Shown here piece after piece: positions 1-8,816 of a stretch of 64,000 bases of DNA. How positions within the stretch are numbered: the first letter of the stretch is position 1; every line of letters starts with the position of its first letter. The notes beneath the pieces are model-generated. The model had not been told where the DNA came from. It saw only the letters and a list, made by a program, of their open reading frames with translations, and did not search any database. The stretch is from Avichristensenella sp031549905. GTDB taxonomy: Bacteria > Bacillota > Clostridia > Christensenellales > Aristaeellaceae. Made by a program: the position numbers and the translations under genes. Where the stretch lies: positions 1-64,000 of the forward strand of contig JAVBPC010000027.1 of the NCBI GenBank assembly GCA_031549905.1, read 5' to 3'.

Positions 1-127
1 TTATTGATTCTCCTCTATACACACTCAACAAATTATGTTTTCCAAAAAACCCCCCCGGCGGGGTGCCTTGGCGGGGTTCCCCCGGCGGTTTCCCCCCGGG
101 GGTGGGGTCCCGGGGCGACGCCCATGG
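1..127. repeat. G/C-run spacer with palindromic repeats
   Basis: This stretch lies downstream of the penicillin-binding protein gene. It is made of C- and G-runs that fold back on themselves and ends, read on the minus strand, in a GC stem followed by six T (complement of about 45-50). It could act as that gene's terminator. Its composition resembles the repeats at 40399-40490 and 57428-57542, but it lacks their CTTAAGGG core. I see no gene in it. Confidence 0.4.
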
Positions 128-2719
128 TTAAAACCCATTCACAAACCACTGCACTACGCCGTCCAATAGCCCTCCGCTGGCCCACTTCGCCTGCACGCTC
201 TGCGACGAAGCGGGTCCTTCTATTGCCGTGCCGGTGGATGCGGTGTACAGCGGCGTCACGCGGTAGGTGTACCATTCGCCGGGGCTGGCGTTCCAGTCGG
301 TGTAGGTCATGGTTTGACCGGCGGAGCCGTATATCTCGGTCAGCGTGGTGGTTTTCCCGCCGGCCACGCGGTCGATTCGGTAGTTCGCGTTATCTGTTGC
401 GCCGAACACAAGCTTGGGCTGTCCGGTCTTCTCGTAATCGATATAGAAATACGAGCAGGCGCGCGGCGCGCTCCAAAAGCTGCTGGTCTGCCAGGGCCTG
501 TTGGATTCCAGAAACACCTCGCTGGACTTGTAGGTTTCCGGCGTATAACTGCCGGCCAGCATGGGCGTTCCTGACGCTTCGCTGGCGGCGGTATCGATCG
601 TCAGCCACACCAGCCCGCCCGGCGATTTGAACGCGGGTTTGTCCTTCCCTTTGTATGCGGCATTGAAGAACGCCGTCGCCATCGCGGCAGGCGCATCGCC
701 GCCCGACACGCGGGAGGGCAGGAAATGCGTAGCGTCGGTGTTGTCAAAGCCCATCCAGCAGGCAACGGAATAATCGCTGGTGTACGCGGCCATCCACACA
801 TCGCGGTTGCCGCTGCGCCCCACCAGGGAGTTGGTGCCTGTTTTGCCCGCAACGGCAAGGCCGGTGGCGGAAAGCTTTGCCCCCGTGCCCCAACTGGTAA
901 CGGACTGCATCATGCTGGTCATCAGGTAGCTGTCCTGCGCGGAAAGCACGGTGCGCGGCTCTTCCTTATGCTGATAGATCGTCACGCCGTCCGGCCCGCT
1001 GATGCGGCTGATGGTGTACGGCGCATTGTACACGCCCTGGTTGCCAAACAGCGCATACGATGACGCAAGTTCCGTCGGGGATACGCCCTTCGTCATCGCG
1101 CCCAGCGCCAGGGAAAGGTTGCCATCCGTATCGGTCAGCGGGATGCCCGCGCGTTTCAGGAAGTTTAGAGATGCGCTGACGCCGATCTCCTGCATTAGCC
1201 GCACGGTCGCCACGTTCATCGACAGCGCAAGCGCCCGCCGTGCCGTTACCGCGCCGTGGTACACGTTGCCGCTGTTGCGCGGGAAGTATCCGCCGGGGAA
1301 CTCAATGCGCTCATCGATGAGGATGCTGGCGGTGGTGTATCCCTTTTCAATAGCGGGGGCGTACACGGCCAGCGGTTTGATCGCGGAACCGGGCTGCCGC
1401 TTCATATCCATTGCGCGGTTGAACCCGCGCCGCACCGCATAATCACGCCCGCCAACAAGCGCCACCAGCGCGCCCGACTTTACATCCACCACGGACATTG
1501 CGCCCTGCACCTTCGTGCCGTCTGAGGCATCCGCGGGGAAGTTCTTTGCGTTGGCGAACAGGTCCTCCGAAATTTGCTGCAACCCGGTATTCAGCGTGGT
1601 TTCAATGTAATAGCCGCCGGCCAGCAGATCATCCGGGGTAATGCCCAGCAGCGCCTCGGCTTCCGCCAGCGCGGTATCCAGGAACCAGCCGTATTTGCGT
1701 TCCGTTGGCGCATGTTCTGCCAGGACCAGCTCCTGCGCCTTCAGCGTTTCCAGCTGCGCAGGGTCCAGCATATTGTTGTCCGCCATCGTTTGCAGGATGT
1801 AATCCCGCCGCCCTTTGTTGCGGTCGGGGTTGTCCTCTGGGTTGTATGCCGATGGGGCTTTGAGCGTGGCCGCCAGCGCCGCGCCTTCCACCACGGTCAG
1901 CTCCTTTGCGGGCTTGCCAAAATAGTATTTTGCAGCCTCCTCAATGCCGTACACGCCAGCATCAAAGTAGCTTGTGTTCAGGTACATTTCAAGTATTTGC
2001 TCTTTGCTGAAATGACTTTCCACTTGGATGGAAAGATACAGCTCTTCCGCCTTCCGGGCAAATGTTTTGATTTCGGAAAGATGCGTCAGCTTGACCAGCT
2101 GCTGCGTGATCGTACTGGCCCCCTCCGACAGCGATTGAGAGCGCAAGTTCGCCACCACCGCGCCGAACAGGCGCACCAGATCAAAGCCATGATGGTTGTA
2201 AAAGCGCAAATCCTCCGCTGCAATGAACGCGTTCTGCACATCTACCGGCACATCGGACAGCGAAATCACCGTGCGGTTTTCAAGCCCGTGCAGCGCGGCG
2301 ACATAGTTGCCATCGCCGTCGTATATGCGAGATGTCTGCGCCAGCTTCGTCAGCTTCTCTGTATCCAGCTGCTGCCAGTTTGGCACATCCAGCACAAAAA
2401 ATGCCGTGACGGCCAGCGCCACGAGCGCCACCCCTGCAATGGGCCAGAACAGATGCCGCCTCTTTTTGTGGCTGCCGTCCTTCCTGGAACGCCTTTTGCG
2501 GCGGCGCTTTTCCGGCTCTTCATGCACGACTTCCGCCTCAATCGGGGTGATCTCCTGCGCATCCAGCACGGCAGGCAGCACGGGCTGCGCCGCCTCCGGG
2601 TTTGTTTCCGTTTCCGGCTGCGACTCTGACGCCGTAAGGGTTTCCGGTTCCTTCGCCACCAGCGCCCGCTCATCCGGGATTGGCTGGAACGGCTTGTTCC
2701 TCTTTTTTTTATGCGACAC
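128..2719 (-). CDS. Class A penicillin-binding protein (PBP1A type)
   Basis: Bifunctional peptidoglycan synthase of 863 aa, polymerising lipid II and cross-linking strands outside the membrane. A cytoplasmic tail with a basic run (about 71-89) precedes one membrane segment (about 90-110). The glycosyltransferase domain shows EDLRFYNHHG near 168-178 and the STITQQL region. The transpeptidase domain has SAIK near 444, SMN near 500 and KTGT near 623. The last ~90 residues look like a fibronectin-type or beta-sandwich tail, common in Clostridia PBP1 proteins. The GTG start follows AAGGAGG at good spacing. The gene is divergent from the FtsH-like gene. The family is secure; the exact paralogue is not. 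Confidence 0.93.
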   Translation of the reverse strand: MSHKKKRNKPFQPIPDERALVAKEPETLTASESQPETETNPEAAQPVLPAVLDAQEITPIEAEVVHEEPEKRRRKRRSRKDGSHKKRRHLFWPIAGVALVALAVTAFFVLDVPNWQQLDTEKLTKLAQTSRIYDGDGNYVAALHGLENRTVISLSDVPVDVQNAFIAAEDLRFYNHHGFDLVRLFGAVVANLRSQSLSEGASTITQQLVKLTHLSEIKTFARKAEELYLSIQVESHFSKEQILEMYLNTSYFDAGVYGIEEAAKYYFGKPAKELTVVEGAALAATLKAPSAYNPEDNPDRNKGRRDYILQTMADNNMLDPAQLETLKAQELVLAEHAPTERKYGWFLDTALAEAEALLGITPDDLLAGGYYIETTLNTGLQQISEDLFANAKNFPADASDGTKVQGAMSVVDVKSGALVALVGGRDYAVRRGFNRAMDMKRQPGSAIKPLAVYAPAIEKGYTTASILIDERIEFPGGYFPRNSGNVYHGAVTARRALALSMNVATVRLMQEIGVSASLNFLKRAGIPLTDTDGNLSLALGAMTKGVSPTELASSYALFGNQGVYNAPYTISRISGPDGVTIYQHKEEPRTVLSAQDSYLMTSMMQSVTSWGTGAKLSATGLAVAGKTGTNSLVGRSGNRDVWMAAYTSDYSVACWMGFDNTDATHFLPSRVSGGDAPAAMATAFFNAAYKGKDKPAFKSPGGLVWLTIDTAASEASGTPMLAGSYTPETYKSSEVFLESNRPWQTSSFWSAPRACSYFYIDYEKTGQPKLVFGATDNANYRIDRVAGGKTTTLTEIYGSAGQTMTYTDWNASPGEWYTYRVTPLYTASTGTAIEGPASSQSVQAKWASGGLLDGVVQWFVNGF

Positions 2720-2794
2720 GCCGCCGCCTCCTTACACACTAAGTGCGCTTATTGTGCCCAGCGGCGCAATTGCCATGGCAGGTAACAATTGCCG

Positions 2795-2823
2795 TGGACT
2801 TGCCGTTTTCTTTTGTGTATACT
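2795..2823 (+). promoter_or_regulatory. Probable sigma-A promoter of the FtsH-like gene
   Basis: TGGACT, a 17-bp spacer and TATACT lie 41 bp upstream of the chosen start of the FtsH-like gene. Confidence 0.5.
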
Positions 2824-2863
2824 TGCATCATGATTTTCTATATTCATGATGGAGTTGGAAGTA

Positions 2864-4258
2864 ATGAACGCGTTTGACAAATTTATCCAATCTGTGAGAG
2901 ACTTGGCAAAACCAAAAAAGCGCGCACTGGCCGTGGTTTCCGATATCCCTGACCAGCACTTTTGCGATGTCGCGGCGCTGGATGAGGCGATTGACGGTCT
3001 GCGCGGGCTGGTCGATGTGCTGAAATCTCCCGATAAGTATGCCCGGTACGGCGCGCGCGCACCCAGAGGCGTGCTGCTGTACGGGCCGCCGGGTACAGGC
3101 AAAACGCTGCTGGCGCGCGCATTGGCGGGCGAAGCGGGCGTGCCGTTTTTTTCGGTTTCGGGTTCGGATTTCGTGCAGATGTATGTTGGTGTCGGCGCGT
3201 CCCGCGTGCGCGAGCTCTTCAAAAAAGCGCGCAAAAGCGGACGCGGCGTCATTTTTATCGATGAAATTGATGCGCTTGGCGGCCGCCGCGAAGGCGGAAA
3301 CGATGAGCGTGAGCAGACGCTGAACGCGCTTTTGACGGAGATGAGCGGCTTCCGCGGCGATCAGGGCATCGTGGTGCTGGCGGCGACGAACCGCCCCGAC
3401 AAGCTGGATGCCGCGCTGACACGCCCCGGCCGGTTTGACAGGCAGATCGAAATCGGCATGCCCGACCGCGCGGGGCGCCTCAAAATTCTGTCCGTGCACG
3501 CGCAGGGAATGCCCATTGCGCGCAACGTCAATTTTGAACGGCTGGCGGCCGACACCGTATCCTTCAGCGGTGCAAAGCTTGAGAGCATGCTGAACGAGGC
3601 TGCCCTTCGTGCCGCGCGGCGCGATGCGGGCCCGATCACGGCGGATGACATCGACCAGGCCTTCCGTTCCGTGCTGATCGGCGATGAAAAGCTAAGCCGC
3701 AGCGCTTCCCGTATGGAGCGCGAACTGACCGCGTTCCACGAGGCGGGCCATGCGCTGGCAACGCTGCTGCTGGACCCCGAAAGCCGCCTGGCAAGGGTGA
3801 CCATCATCCCTTCCACGCGCGGCGCGGCGGGATACAGCATGGCCGTGCCGCCGGACCGCATGCTGATGACCGTGCACCAAATTGAAGCGCGGATAGGCAT
3901 CGCACTGGCGGGCCGCGCGGCGGAAGAACTGATTTTCGGCAGCGATTCGATCACCACCGGTGCTTCCAGCGACCTTTCCACCGCAACGGAGCTGGCGGCC
4001 CGCATGTGCCTGGAATGGGGCATGGACAAAGAGGCCGGCCTTGCCGCGCGCCATATGCTGACGGCGTTCGGCGCAACAGGCGGCGATACGATCGTTCGCG
4101 ATAAACTGACGCAAGTGTACCAGCGCACGCTGGATGCGCTGGATCAGGAAAGGGGCGCGTTGACCGCGCTTGCTGAGGCGCTATTGGAAAAGGAATGGCT
4201 GGATGGGGACGACGCGTGTAAAATCGCGCGGCGCCAGATGTCCAAAAATGTCGGGTGA
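2864..4258 (+). CDS. FtsH-like AAA+ zinc metalloprotease without membrane anchor
   Basis: ATP-dependent protease of 464 aa. The AAA module comes first, with Walker A GPPGTGKT, Walker B VIFIDEIDAL, the FVQMYVGVGASRVR pore/second-region segment and the arginine-finger segment TRPGRFDRQ. The peptidase M41 domain follows, with zinc motif HEAGH near 291-295 and a likely third ligand Asp in TGASSD. Classical FtsH is about 600-650 aa with two N-terminal membrane helices and a periplasmic domain; here only ~35 residues precede the AAA domain and none is hydrophobic, so it should be soluble or peripherally bound. ATG 2864 is chosen for GGAG nine bases upstream; in-frame ATGs at 2846 and 2849 lack a site. 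The SpoIIAA gene follows 84 bp later on the same strand. Confidence 0.88.
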   Translation: MNAFDKFIQSVRDLAKPKKRALAVVSDIPDQHFCDVAALDEAIDGLRGLVDVLKSPDKYARYGARAPRGVLLYGPPGTGKTLLARALAGEAGVPFFSVSGSDFVQMYVGVGASRVRELFKKARKSGRGVIFIDEIDALGGRREGGNDEREQTLNALLTEMSGFRGDQGIVVLAATNRPDKLDAALTRPGRFDRQIEIGMPDRAGRLKILSVHAQGMPIARNVNFERLAADTVSFSGAKLESMLNEAALRAARRDAGPITADDIDQAFRSVLIGDEKLSRSASRMERELTAFHEAGHALATLLLDPESRLARVTIIPSTRGAAGYSMAVPPDRMLMTVHQIEARIGIALAGRAAEELIFGSDSITTGASSDLSTATELAARMCLEWGMDKEAGLAARHMLTAFGATGGDTIVRDKLTQVYQRTLDALDQERGALTALAEALLEKEWLDGDDACKIARRQMSKNVG

Positions 4259-4342
4259 TTGGCGGGAATCCCTGTTTTTCGAGGCAGGAGAAGCTCTTTC
4301 AGGAAGAGAAACATGCACGCGAAACCAATGCAGGAGGCGCGC

Positions 4343-4669
4343 ATGGAACAACGCACGGCCACGGCCCAGAAAACCACCGTCACCAGAGATACCGTCACCG
4401 TCCGGCTGGACGGCGAATTGGATCACTTCGGCGCGGAAAGGGTGCGCGCGTCGATGGATGTGCTGATCGCGGACCCTTCCGTCAAAAGGCTGGTGGTAGA
4501 CCTCTCCGGCCTGTCGTTCATGGATAGCTCCGGAATCGGTGTGCTGCTGGGGCGTTATAGGACGCTCGCGCGCCGCGGCGGAAGCCTCGCCGTGCGCGGC
4601 GTCAGTCCCCAGATAGACCGCATATTCAAGATGAGCGGGCTGTATCAGGTCATTGAAAAATGCCGGTAG
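4343..4669 (+). CDS. spoIIAA: Anti-sigma factor antagonist, SpoIIAA-like STAS protein
   Basis: A 108-aa STAS protein. LSFMDSSGIGVLLGRY contains the serine that SpoIIAB-type kinases phosphorylate. In the known switch, unphosphorylated SpoIIAA binds SpoIIAB and frees the sigma factor. CAGGAGG at 4331-4337 sets the start at 4343; an in-frame TTG at 4259 has no ribosome site. The stop overlaps the ribosome-binding site of the kinase gene, so the two are translationally coupled. It could instead serve a general-stress or other partner-switching module, because no sigma-F gene follows. Confidence 0.85.
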   Translation: MEQRTATAQKTTVTRDTVTVRLDGELDHFGAERVRASMDVLIADPSVKRLVVDLSGLSFMDSSGIGVLLGRYRTLARRGGSLAVRGVSPQIDRIFKMSGLYQVIEKCR

Positions 4670-4683
4670 GAGGAAACCATAGC

Positions 4684-5115
4684 ATGGAATCGAATTCGAT
4701 GCGGCTCACATTTGATAGCCGGCCGGAAAATGAAGCCTTTGCGCGTGTGGTGATCGCCGCGTTCCTGGTGCAGCTGAACCCCACGCTGGAAACCGTTGCG
4801 GATGTCAAAACCGCCGTCAGCGAAGCGGTGACGAACGCCGTCGTACACGCGTACCCGCGCGGGGCGAAGGGCGAAATCGCGATGGCCGCCACGATTGATC
4901 ATGATGCGCGCGAGGTGCGCATTGAGATCAGCGACAAGGGCGTTGGCATCGCCGACATCGAGCAGGCGATGGAGCCGCTGTTCACCACGCAGCCCGAAAT
5001 GGAGCGCAGCGGGATGGGCTTTTCCGTAATGGAAAGCTTCATGGATGGGATTGAGGTTGTCTCCACGCCCGGGCAAGGTACACGGGTTGTGATGGTCAAG
5101 CGCGTGGAAGGGTAA
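4684..5115 (+). CDS. spoIIAB: Anti-sigma factor serine kinase, SpoIIAB-like
   Basis: A 143-aa GHKL ATPase. Visible are the N-box helix (AVSEAVTNAVVHAY), the G1 box (ISDKGVGIAD) and the G2 region (RSGMGFSVMESF). It should bind a sigma factor and phosphorylate the STAS protein encoded just upstream. TAGGAGG overlapping the spoIIAA stop precedes ATG 4684. The usual third gene of the operon, sigF/spoIIAC, is absent: the next gene, mnmA, is convergent and ends 22 bp later. The family assignment is firm; the sigma partner is unknown. Confidence 0.87.
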   Translation: MESNSMRLTFDSRPENEAFARVVIAAFLVQLNPTLETVADVKTAVSEAVTNAVVHAYPRGAKGEIAMAATIDHDAREVRIEISDKGVGIADIEQAMEPLFTTQPEMERSGMGFSVMESFMDGIEVVSTPGQGTRVVMVKRVEG

Positions 5116-5136
5116 GGCTGATGCTCAGGCGCCCGG

Positions 5137-6207
5137 TTACCACGCCGCTTCCGCGACACCCCCGCCAAGGCACCAATCGCCATCATACAGCACCACAGAT
5201 TGCCCCGGCGTCACCGCGCGCTGGGGCTCTTTTGCCGTAACCAGCAGCGTATCCCCGGAAACTTCCACATGCACCCGCTGGTCGCCCTGGCGATAGCGGT
5301 ATTTTGCCGTACAATCGAAGGATGCTGCGGGCGGCTGCCCTATCGTCCAGGTCGCGCCTTCCGCGCGGCAGCAGGCAGTATAAAGCTTCGGCGAGTCGCT
5401 TCCCTGCGCAACCACCAGCCGGTTGTTTTCCAAATCCTTTTCGATGACGAACCAGCGGTCGCCGCCTCCCGGCCTTCCCCCTATGCCAAGGCCGCGCCGC
5501 TGGCCCAACGTGTAATACATCAGCCCGTCGTGGCGGCCCACCACCTCGCCCGCCTCGGTCACAGTCTGGCCGGGCGTCGCGGGCAGGAACCCCTGCAGAA
5601 ATGCCTTGAAATCCCTTTCGCCAATGAAGCACACGCTGGTGGAGTCCTTCTTGGCGCTGACAGGCAGCCCCGCCTCCCGCGCGATATCGCGCACCTGCGC
5701 TTTGGTCATCTCCCCCACCGGGAACATCGCCCTGCGCAGCGGCGGCTGGGTCAGCATGTAGAGAAAATAGCTCTGGTCTTTGTTGATATCTGCGCCCTTC
5801 AATAGACGCATCCCATCCGCGCTGTTTTGAAGCCGTGCAAAGTGGCCGGTCGCCAGCTTTTCCGCGCCAAGGGACAGCGCAAAATCCAGAAACGCCTTGA
5901 ACTTGATCTCCCGGTTGCACAGCACATCCGGGTTGGGCGTGCGGTTTTTCTGGTATTCGCTGAGGAAATGCGAAAAAACGCGCTCACGGTATTCCTTGGT
6001 GAAGTTTACGGCGTAATACGGTATGCCGATGGCATCGCAGGTGGCGCGCACGTCGTCCCAATCCTGGGTCGATGTGCAGATGCCGTCGCCGTCCTTCTCT
6101 TCCCAGTTTTTCATGAATACGCCGTATACCTCATGCCCGGCACGGTGCAGCAGCAGCGCACTTACGGCGGAATCCACCCCGCCGGACATGCCAACAACAA
6201 TCTTCAT
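5137..6207 (-). CDS. mnmA: tRNA-specific 2-thiouridylase MnmA
   Basis: A 356-aa enzyme that thiolates U34 of tRNA for Lys, Glu and Gln, using sulfur relayed from a cysteine desulfurase. The N-terminus carries the PP-loop motif SGGVDSAVS (8-16). The two catalytic cysteines are visible as Cys97 (NPDVLCNREIKF) and Cys193 (TSVCFIGER). The C-terminal part has the LGQRRGLGIGG segment and the terminal beta-barrel. Its start overlaps the stop of the upstream phosphatase-kinase gene by 4 bp (ATGA). It is the last gene of the minus-strand run that begins at 9559. Confidence 0.96.
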   Translation of the reverse strand: MKIVVGMSGGVDSAVSALLLHRAGHEVYGVFMKNWEEKDGDGICTSTQDWDDVRATCDAIGIPYYAVNFTKEYRERVFSHFLSEYQKNRTPNPDVLCNREIKFKAFLDFALSLGAEKLATGHFARLQNSADGMRLLKGADINKDQSYFLYMLTQPPLRRAMFPVGEMTKAQVRDIAREAGLPVSAKKDSTSVCFIGERDFKAFLQGFLPATPGQTVTEAGEVVGRHDGLMYYTLGQRRGLGIGGRPGGGDRWFVIEKDLENNRLVVAQGSDSPKLYTACCRAEGATWTIGQPPAASFDCTAKYRYRQGDQRVHVEVSGDTLLVTAKEPQRAVTPGQSVVLYDGDWCLGGGVAEAAW

Positions 6208-7475
6208 CGGGTGGCCAGCAACCGGTCAACCTGCTGGCATGCCTCCTTTGTAACCTGCTCAATGCTGCGCCTTGCGTCAATGCAGCGCACGCGCTCGGGC
6301 GCGGCGGCGGCGATCGCAACATAGCCGTCATACACGCGGCTGAAGAACGCTTCCCCCGCGCGCTCTATCCTGTCCAGTTTGGTGGCGCTGGCGCGGCGCA
6401 GCAGCCCCGTCTGCGCATCCACCATGAACAGCAGCGTTAGGTCCGGCATCGTGTTTCCGATGGCAAACGCGTTGATCGCCATCACCTTTTCCATGCCAAG
6501 CTCCCGCCCCGCGCCCTGGTATACGATGCTGGCATCGACAAACCGGTCGCACAGCACCACGCGGCCTTTGTCGATCGCCGGGCGCACCTTATCGCGCACA
6601 TGCTGCGCGCGCGCGGCGGCGTACAGCAGCGCCTCGGTTTCGGCGCACACGGTTTTGGCGGGGTCCAGCACCAGCTCGCGGATTTCCTCTGAAATGGGGG
6701 TGCCGCCGGGCTCGCGCGTTTCCATCACATCATAACCTCGCCGGCGGATATGCGCGGCCACGGCGTTCATCTGCGTGGTTTTGCCGCTGCCATCCAACCC
6801 TTCAATGCTGATAAAGAAACCTTTCGGGGGCACCGGCGTATCAAGCAGCGCGTACATCGCATCCCGCACGGTAGCGGCGTACACATCCGCGCCGGTGGAA
6901 ACGAGCTCCTCTTCGCTGCCATAGCCCCAGCCCGCGCCGATCGCGGTAATGCCCAGGTCTTTCGTCGCCTGCATATCAAATGAACGGTCCCCCACCATGG
7001 CGGCACGGGTATACCTTGCGGGCAGCGCATCGCGCAGCAGCGATACCTTGCTGTCCTCACGCCTTTCCAAATCCGCGCCGACCACGCGGTCGAAAAAGCG
7101 CATCAGCCCGAAATGCTCCAGCACGCGCCGCGCGGAGCCCGTGGGCTTCGCCGTCGCCACCGCGAGGTAGACGCCCTCATCCTTCAGTTGGCGCAGCAGG
7201 TTGGGAATGCCCTGATAAATTTGCGTATCGAGCACGCCGTTTTCCATATAATGCGCGCGGTACACTGCCACGGCCTTTTCGGATTCTTCCCTTGTCATCC
7301 CCGCGTAGCGCTGGAACGAATCGAACAGCGGCGGGCCTACAAAGCGCTCCAGCGTGCTTTGGTCCATTAGCTGAAAGCCCATCTGTTCCATCGTATAGCG
7401 CACCGAACCATGGATGCCGGGCGCGGACGCCGAAAGCGTCCCGTCCAGGTCGAACAATACCGCGTCGTACCGCAT
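6204..7475 (-). CDS. tmk: Fused HAD phosphatase - thymidylate kinase
   Basis: A 423-aa protein that joins two enzymes in one uninterrupted frame. Residues 1-212 are a HAD hydrolase of the phosphoglycolate-phosphatase type, with nucleophile motif DLDGT (9-13), Lys110 and VGDRSFD (161-167). Residues ~218-423 are dTMP kinase, with IEGLDGSGKTT (224-234), the REPGG segment, LCDRF and the LID stretch RIERAG. Tmk is normally a stand-alone ~210-aa protein. No Met or good start codon lies at the junction, so separate translation is unlikely. It overlaps mnmA by 4 bp and follows the decarboxylase by 9 bp. The yaaO-tmk order of Bacillota is kept, which supports the Tmk call. Confidence 0.9.
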   Translation of the reverse strand: MRYDAVLFDLDGTLSASAPGIHGSVRYTMEQMGFQLMDQSTLERFVGPPLFDSFQRYAGMTREESEKAVAVYRAHYMENGVLDTQIYQGIPNLLRQLKDEGVYLAVATAKPTGSARRVLEHFGLMRFFDRVVGADLERREDSKVSLLRDALPARYTRAAMVGDRSFDMQATKDLGITAIGAGWGYGSEEELVSTGADVYAATVRDAMYALLDTPVPPKGFFISIEGLDGSGKTTQMNAVAAHIRRRGYDVMETREPGGTPISEEIRELVLDPAKTVCAETEALLYAAARAQHVRDKVRPAIDKGRVVLCDRFVDASIVYQGAGRELGMEKVMAINAFAIGNTMPDLTLLFMVDAQTGLLRRASATKLDRIERAGEAFFSRVYDGYVAIAAAAPERVRCIDARRSIEQVTKEACQQVDRLLATR

Positions 7476-7484
7476 TTGAAAACC

Positions 7485-8816
7485 TCACTTTACACAGATC
7501 ACTTGACCATTTTCCACGCCAAATCGCCGCGCCTGCGGCAGCGAAAGCAGCGTTTCCACCGCTTCCGCCGTGATGACCTCTCCCGGCAGCATCAGTGGAA
7601 TCCCCGGCGGATACATGCCCGCCGAAACCGCCGCAATACGCCCCTCCGCTTGCGAAAGCGGCACCGCTTCCTGGGACCCGAGCGCCGCTTCGCGAAGAGA
7701 CAGGCGCCTTTCGCCCGGCGGAGGCAGTGACAACATGGCCGCACTGGCAACCGATTCCTTTATTGGCAGCCGCGCCACCGCCTGGTACAGCCGCTCAAAG
7801 TCCTCATCCGTATCGCACACTGTGCAGATGAACACCACGCGGCGTTCATCCGCCATTTCGGCATCCACGCCTAGCTGGGATAACAGCGCCTGCGCCTCGA
7901 ACCCGGTCACGCCACGGGCTGTCATATCCAGCACAAGGCGGGTGGGGTCCTTCGCGGAAGGGCGCGATGTCCGCAGAATCGCGCCGCTTTCTTTTTCTTC
8001 ACATACGCCCAGCAACCGCACCAGCCGTTCGCGCAGCACATCAAGCCGCTTGCACAAACCTTGCAGCGCGTCGCGCCCATGTCCGTCCATCCATGCCCTG
8101 GCATGGTCAAGCGACGCCAGGATCGGAAACGGCGGGCTGGATGTCTGCACCATGCGCAGCACCCGGCGTGCGCGTTCGGCGTCCATCACACTGGATAGGT
8201 TCAGCCATGCCGCGCCGGTCAGCGCGGGCAGCGTTTTGTGCGCGCTGTCGACCCACGCGTCCGCGCCAAGCTTGCCGGCACTCTGAGGCGCATCCCACCA
8301 CGCGAAATGCGCACCGTGCGCTTCATCGACCAAAACCCGCGCGCCTATCCGGTGTGCGGCCTCAACAACCGGCGGCAAGTTCATGCAAAAACCATAGTAA
8401 TCCGGGCGCGTCACCAGCACGGCGCAGGCATCCGGGTGCGCTGCCATGGCATGCACCGGGTCATCCGCAAACACTGCGTCCATTCCGCCCCAGATCGCCG
8501 CCGACAGCGCCGAATGGTGCACATTGCGCGGCAGGATCACCTTGCCGCCCGGCGGCACCGCAAGCAGCAGCATTGTCAGCATCCCCGCCGTGCCGCCGCC
8601 GGTCAGCATCAAGGTGTGCGCCGCGCCCAGCGACCGCGCCGCCAGCGCCTCCGCCTCGCGGATCGCGCCAGACGGGGCGTACAGGTCGTCCGTCCGCTCA
8701 ATTTCGGTCATGTCAAACGGATCAAGCTGCGCCTTGTGCCCCGGCATATGGAAGCGGGTGTTGCCCTGCGCCCGGCGAAGCATATCCGCCACCGGGCCTA
8801 CCATATTGCCGCGCAC
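7485..8816 (-). CDS. Orn/Lys/Arg decarboxylase family PLP enzyme (YaaO-like)
   Basis: A 443-aa fold-type I PLP enzyme. FHMPGHK near 22-28, LTGGGTAGML near 71-80, VDEAHGAHF near 163-171 and the Schiff-base lysine in DSAHKTLPALTG (Lys194) match the small decarboxylases found next to tmk in Bacillota. Substrate (arginine, lysine or ornithine) cannot be read from sequence. It is shorter than characterised family members (~480 aa), mainly in the C-terminal domain. It starts with GTG, whose G is the last base of the upstream gene's TAG, a one-base overlap that implies coupling. Confidence 0.85.
   Translation of the reverse strand: MRGNMVGPVADMLRRAQGNTRFHMPGHKAQLDPFDMTEIERTDDLYAPSGAIREAEALAARSLGAAHTLMLTGGGTAGMLTMLLLAVPPGGKVILPRNVHHSALSAAIWGGMDAVFADDPVHAMAAHPDACAVLVTRPDYYGFCMNLPPVVEAAHRIGARVLVDEAHGAHFAWWDAPQSAGKLGADAWVDSAHKTLPALTGAAWLNLSSVMDAERARRVLRMVQTSSPPFPILASLDHARAWMDGHGRDALQGLCKRLDVLRERLVRLLGVCEEKESGAILRTSRPSAKDPTRLVLDMTARGVTGFEAQALLSQLGVDAEMADERRVVFICTVCDTDEDFERLYQAVARLPIKESVASAAMLSLPPPGERRLSLREAALGSQEAVPLSQAEGRIAAVSAGMYPPGIPLMLPGEVITAEAVETLLSLPQARRFGVENGQVICVK

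Noticed and set aside
4259..4342. Longer SpoIIAA starting at TTG 4259
   Set aside because: It has no ribosome site, while CAGGAGG is well placed for ATG 4343, and the extra residues do not match the STAS family.
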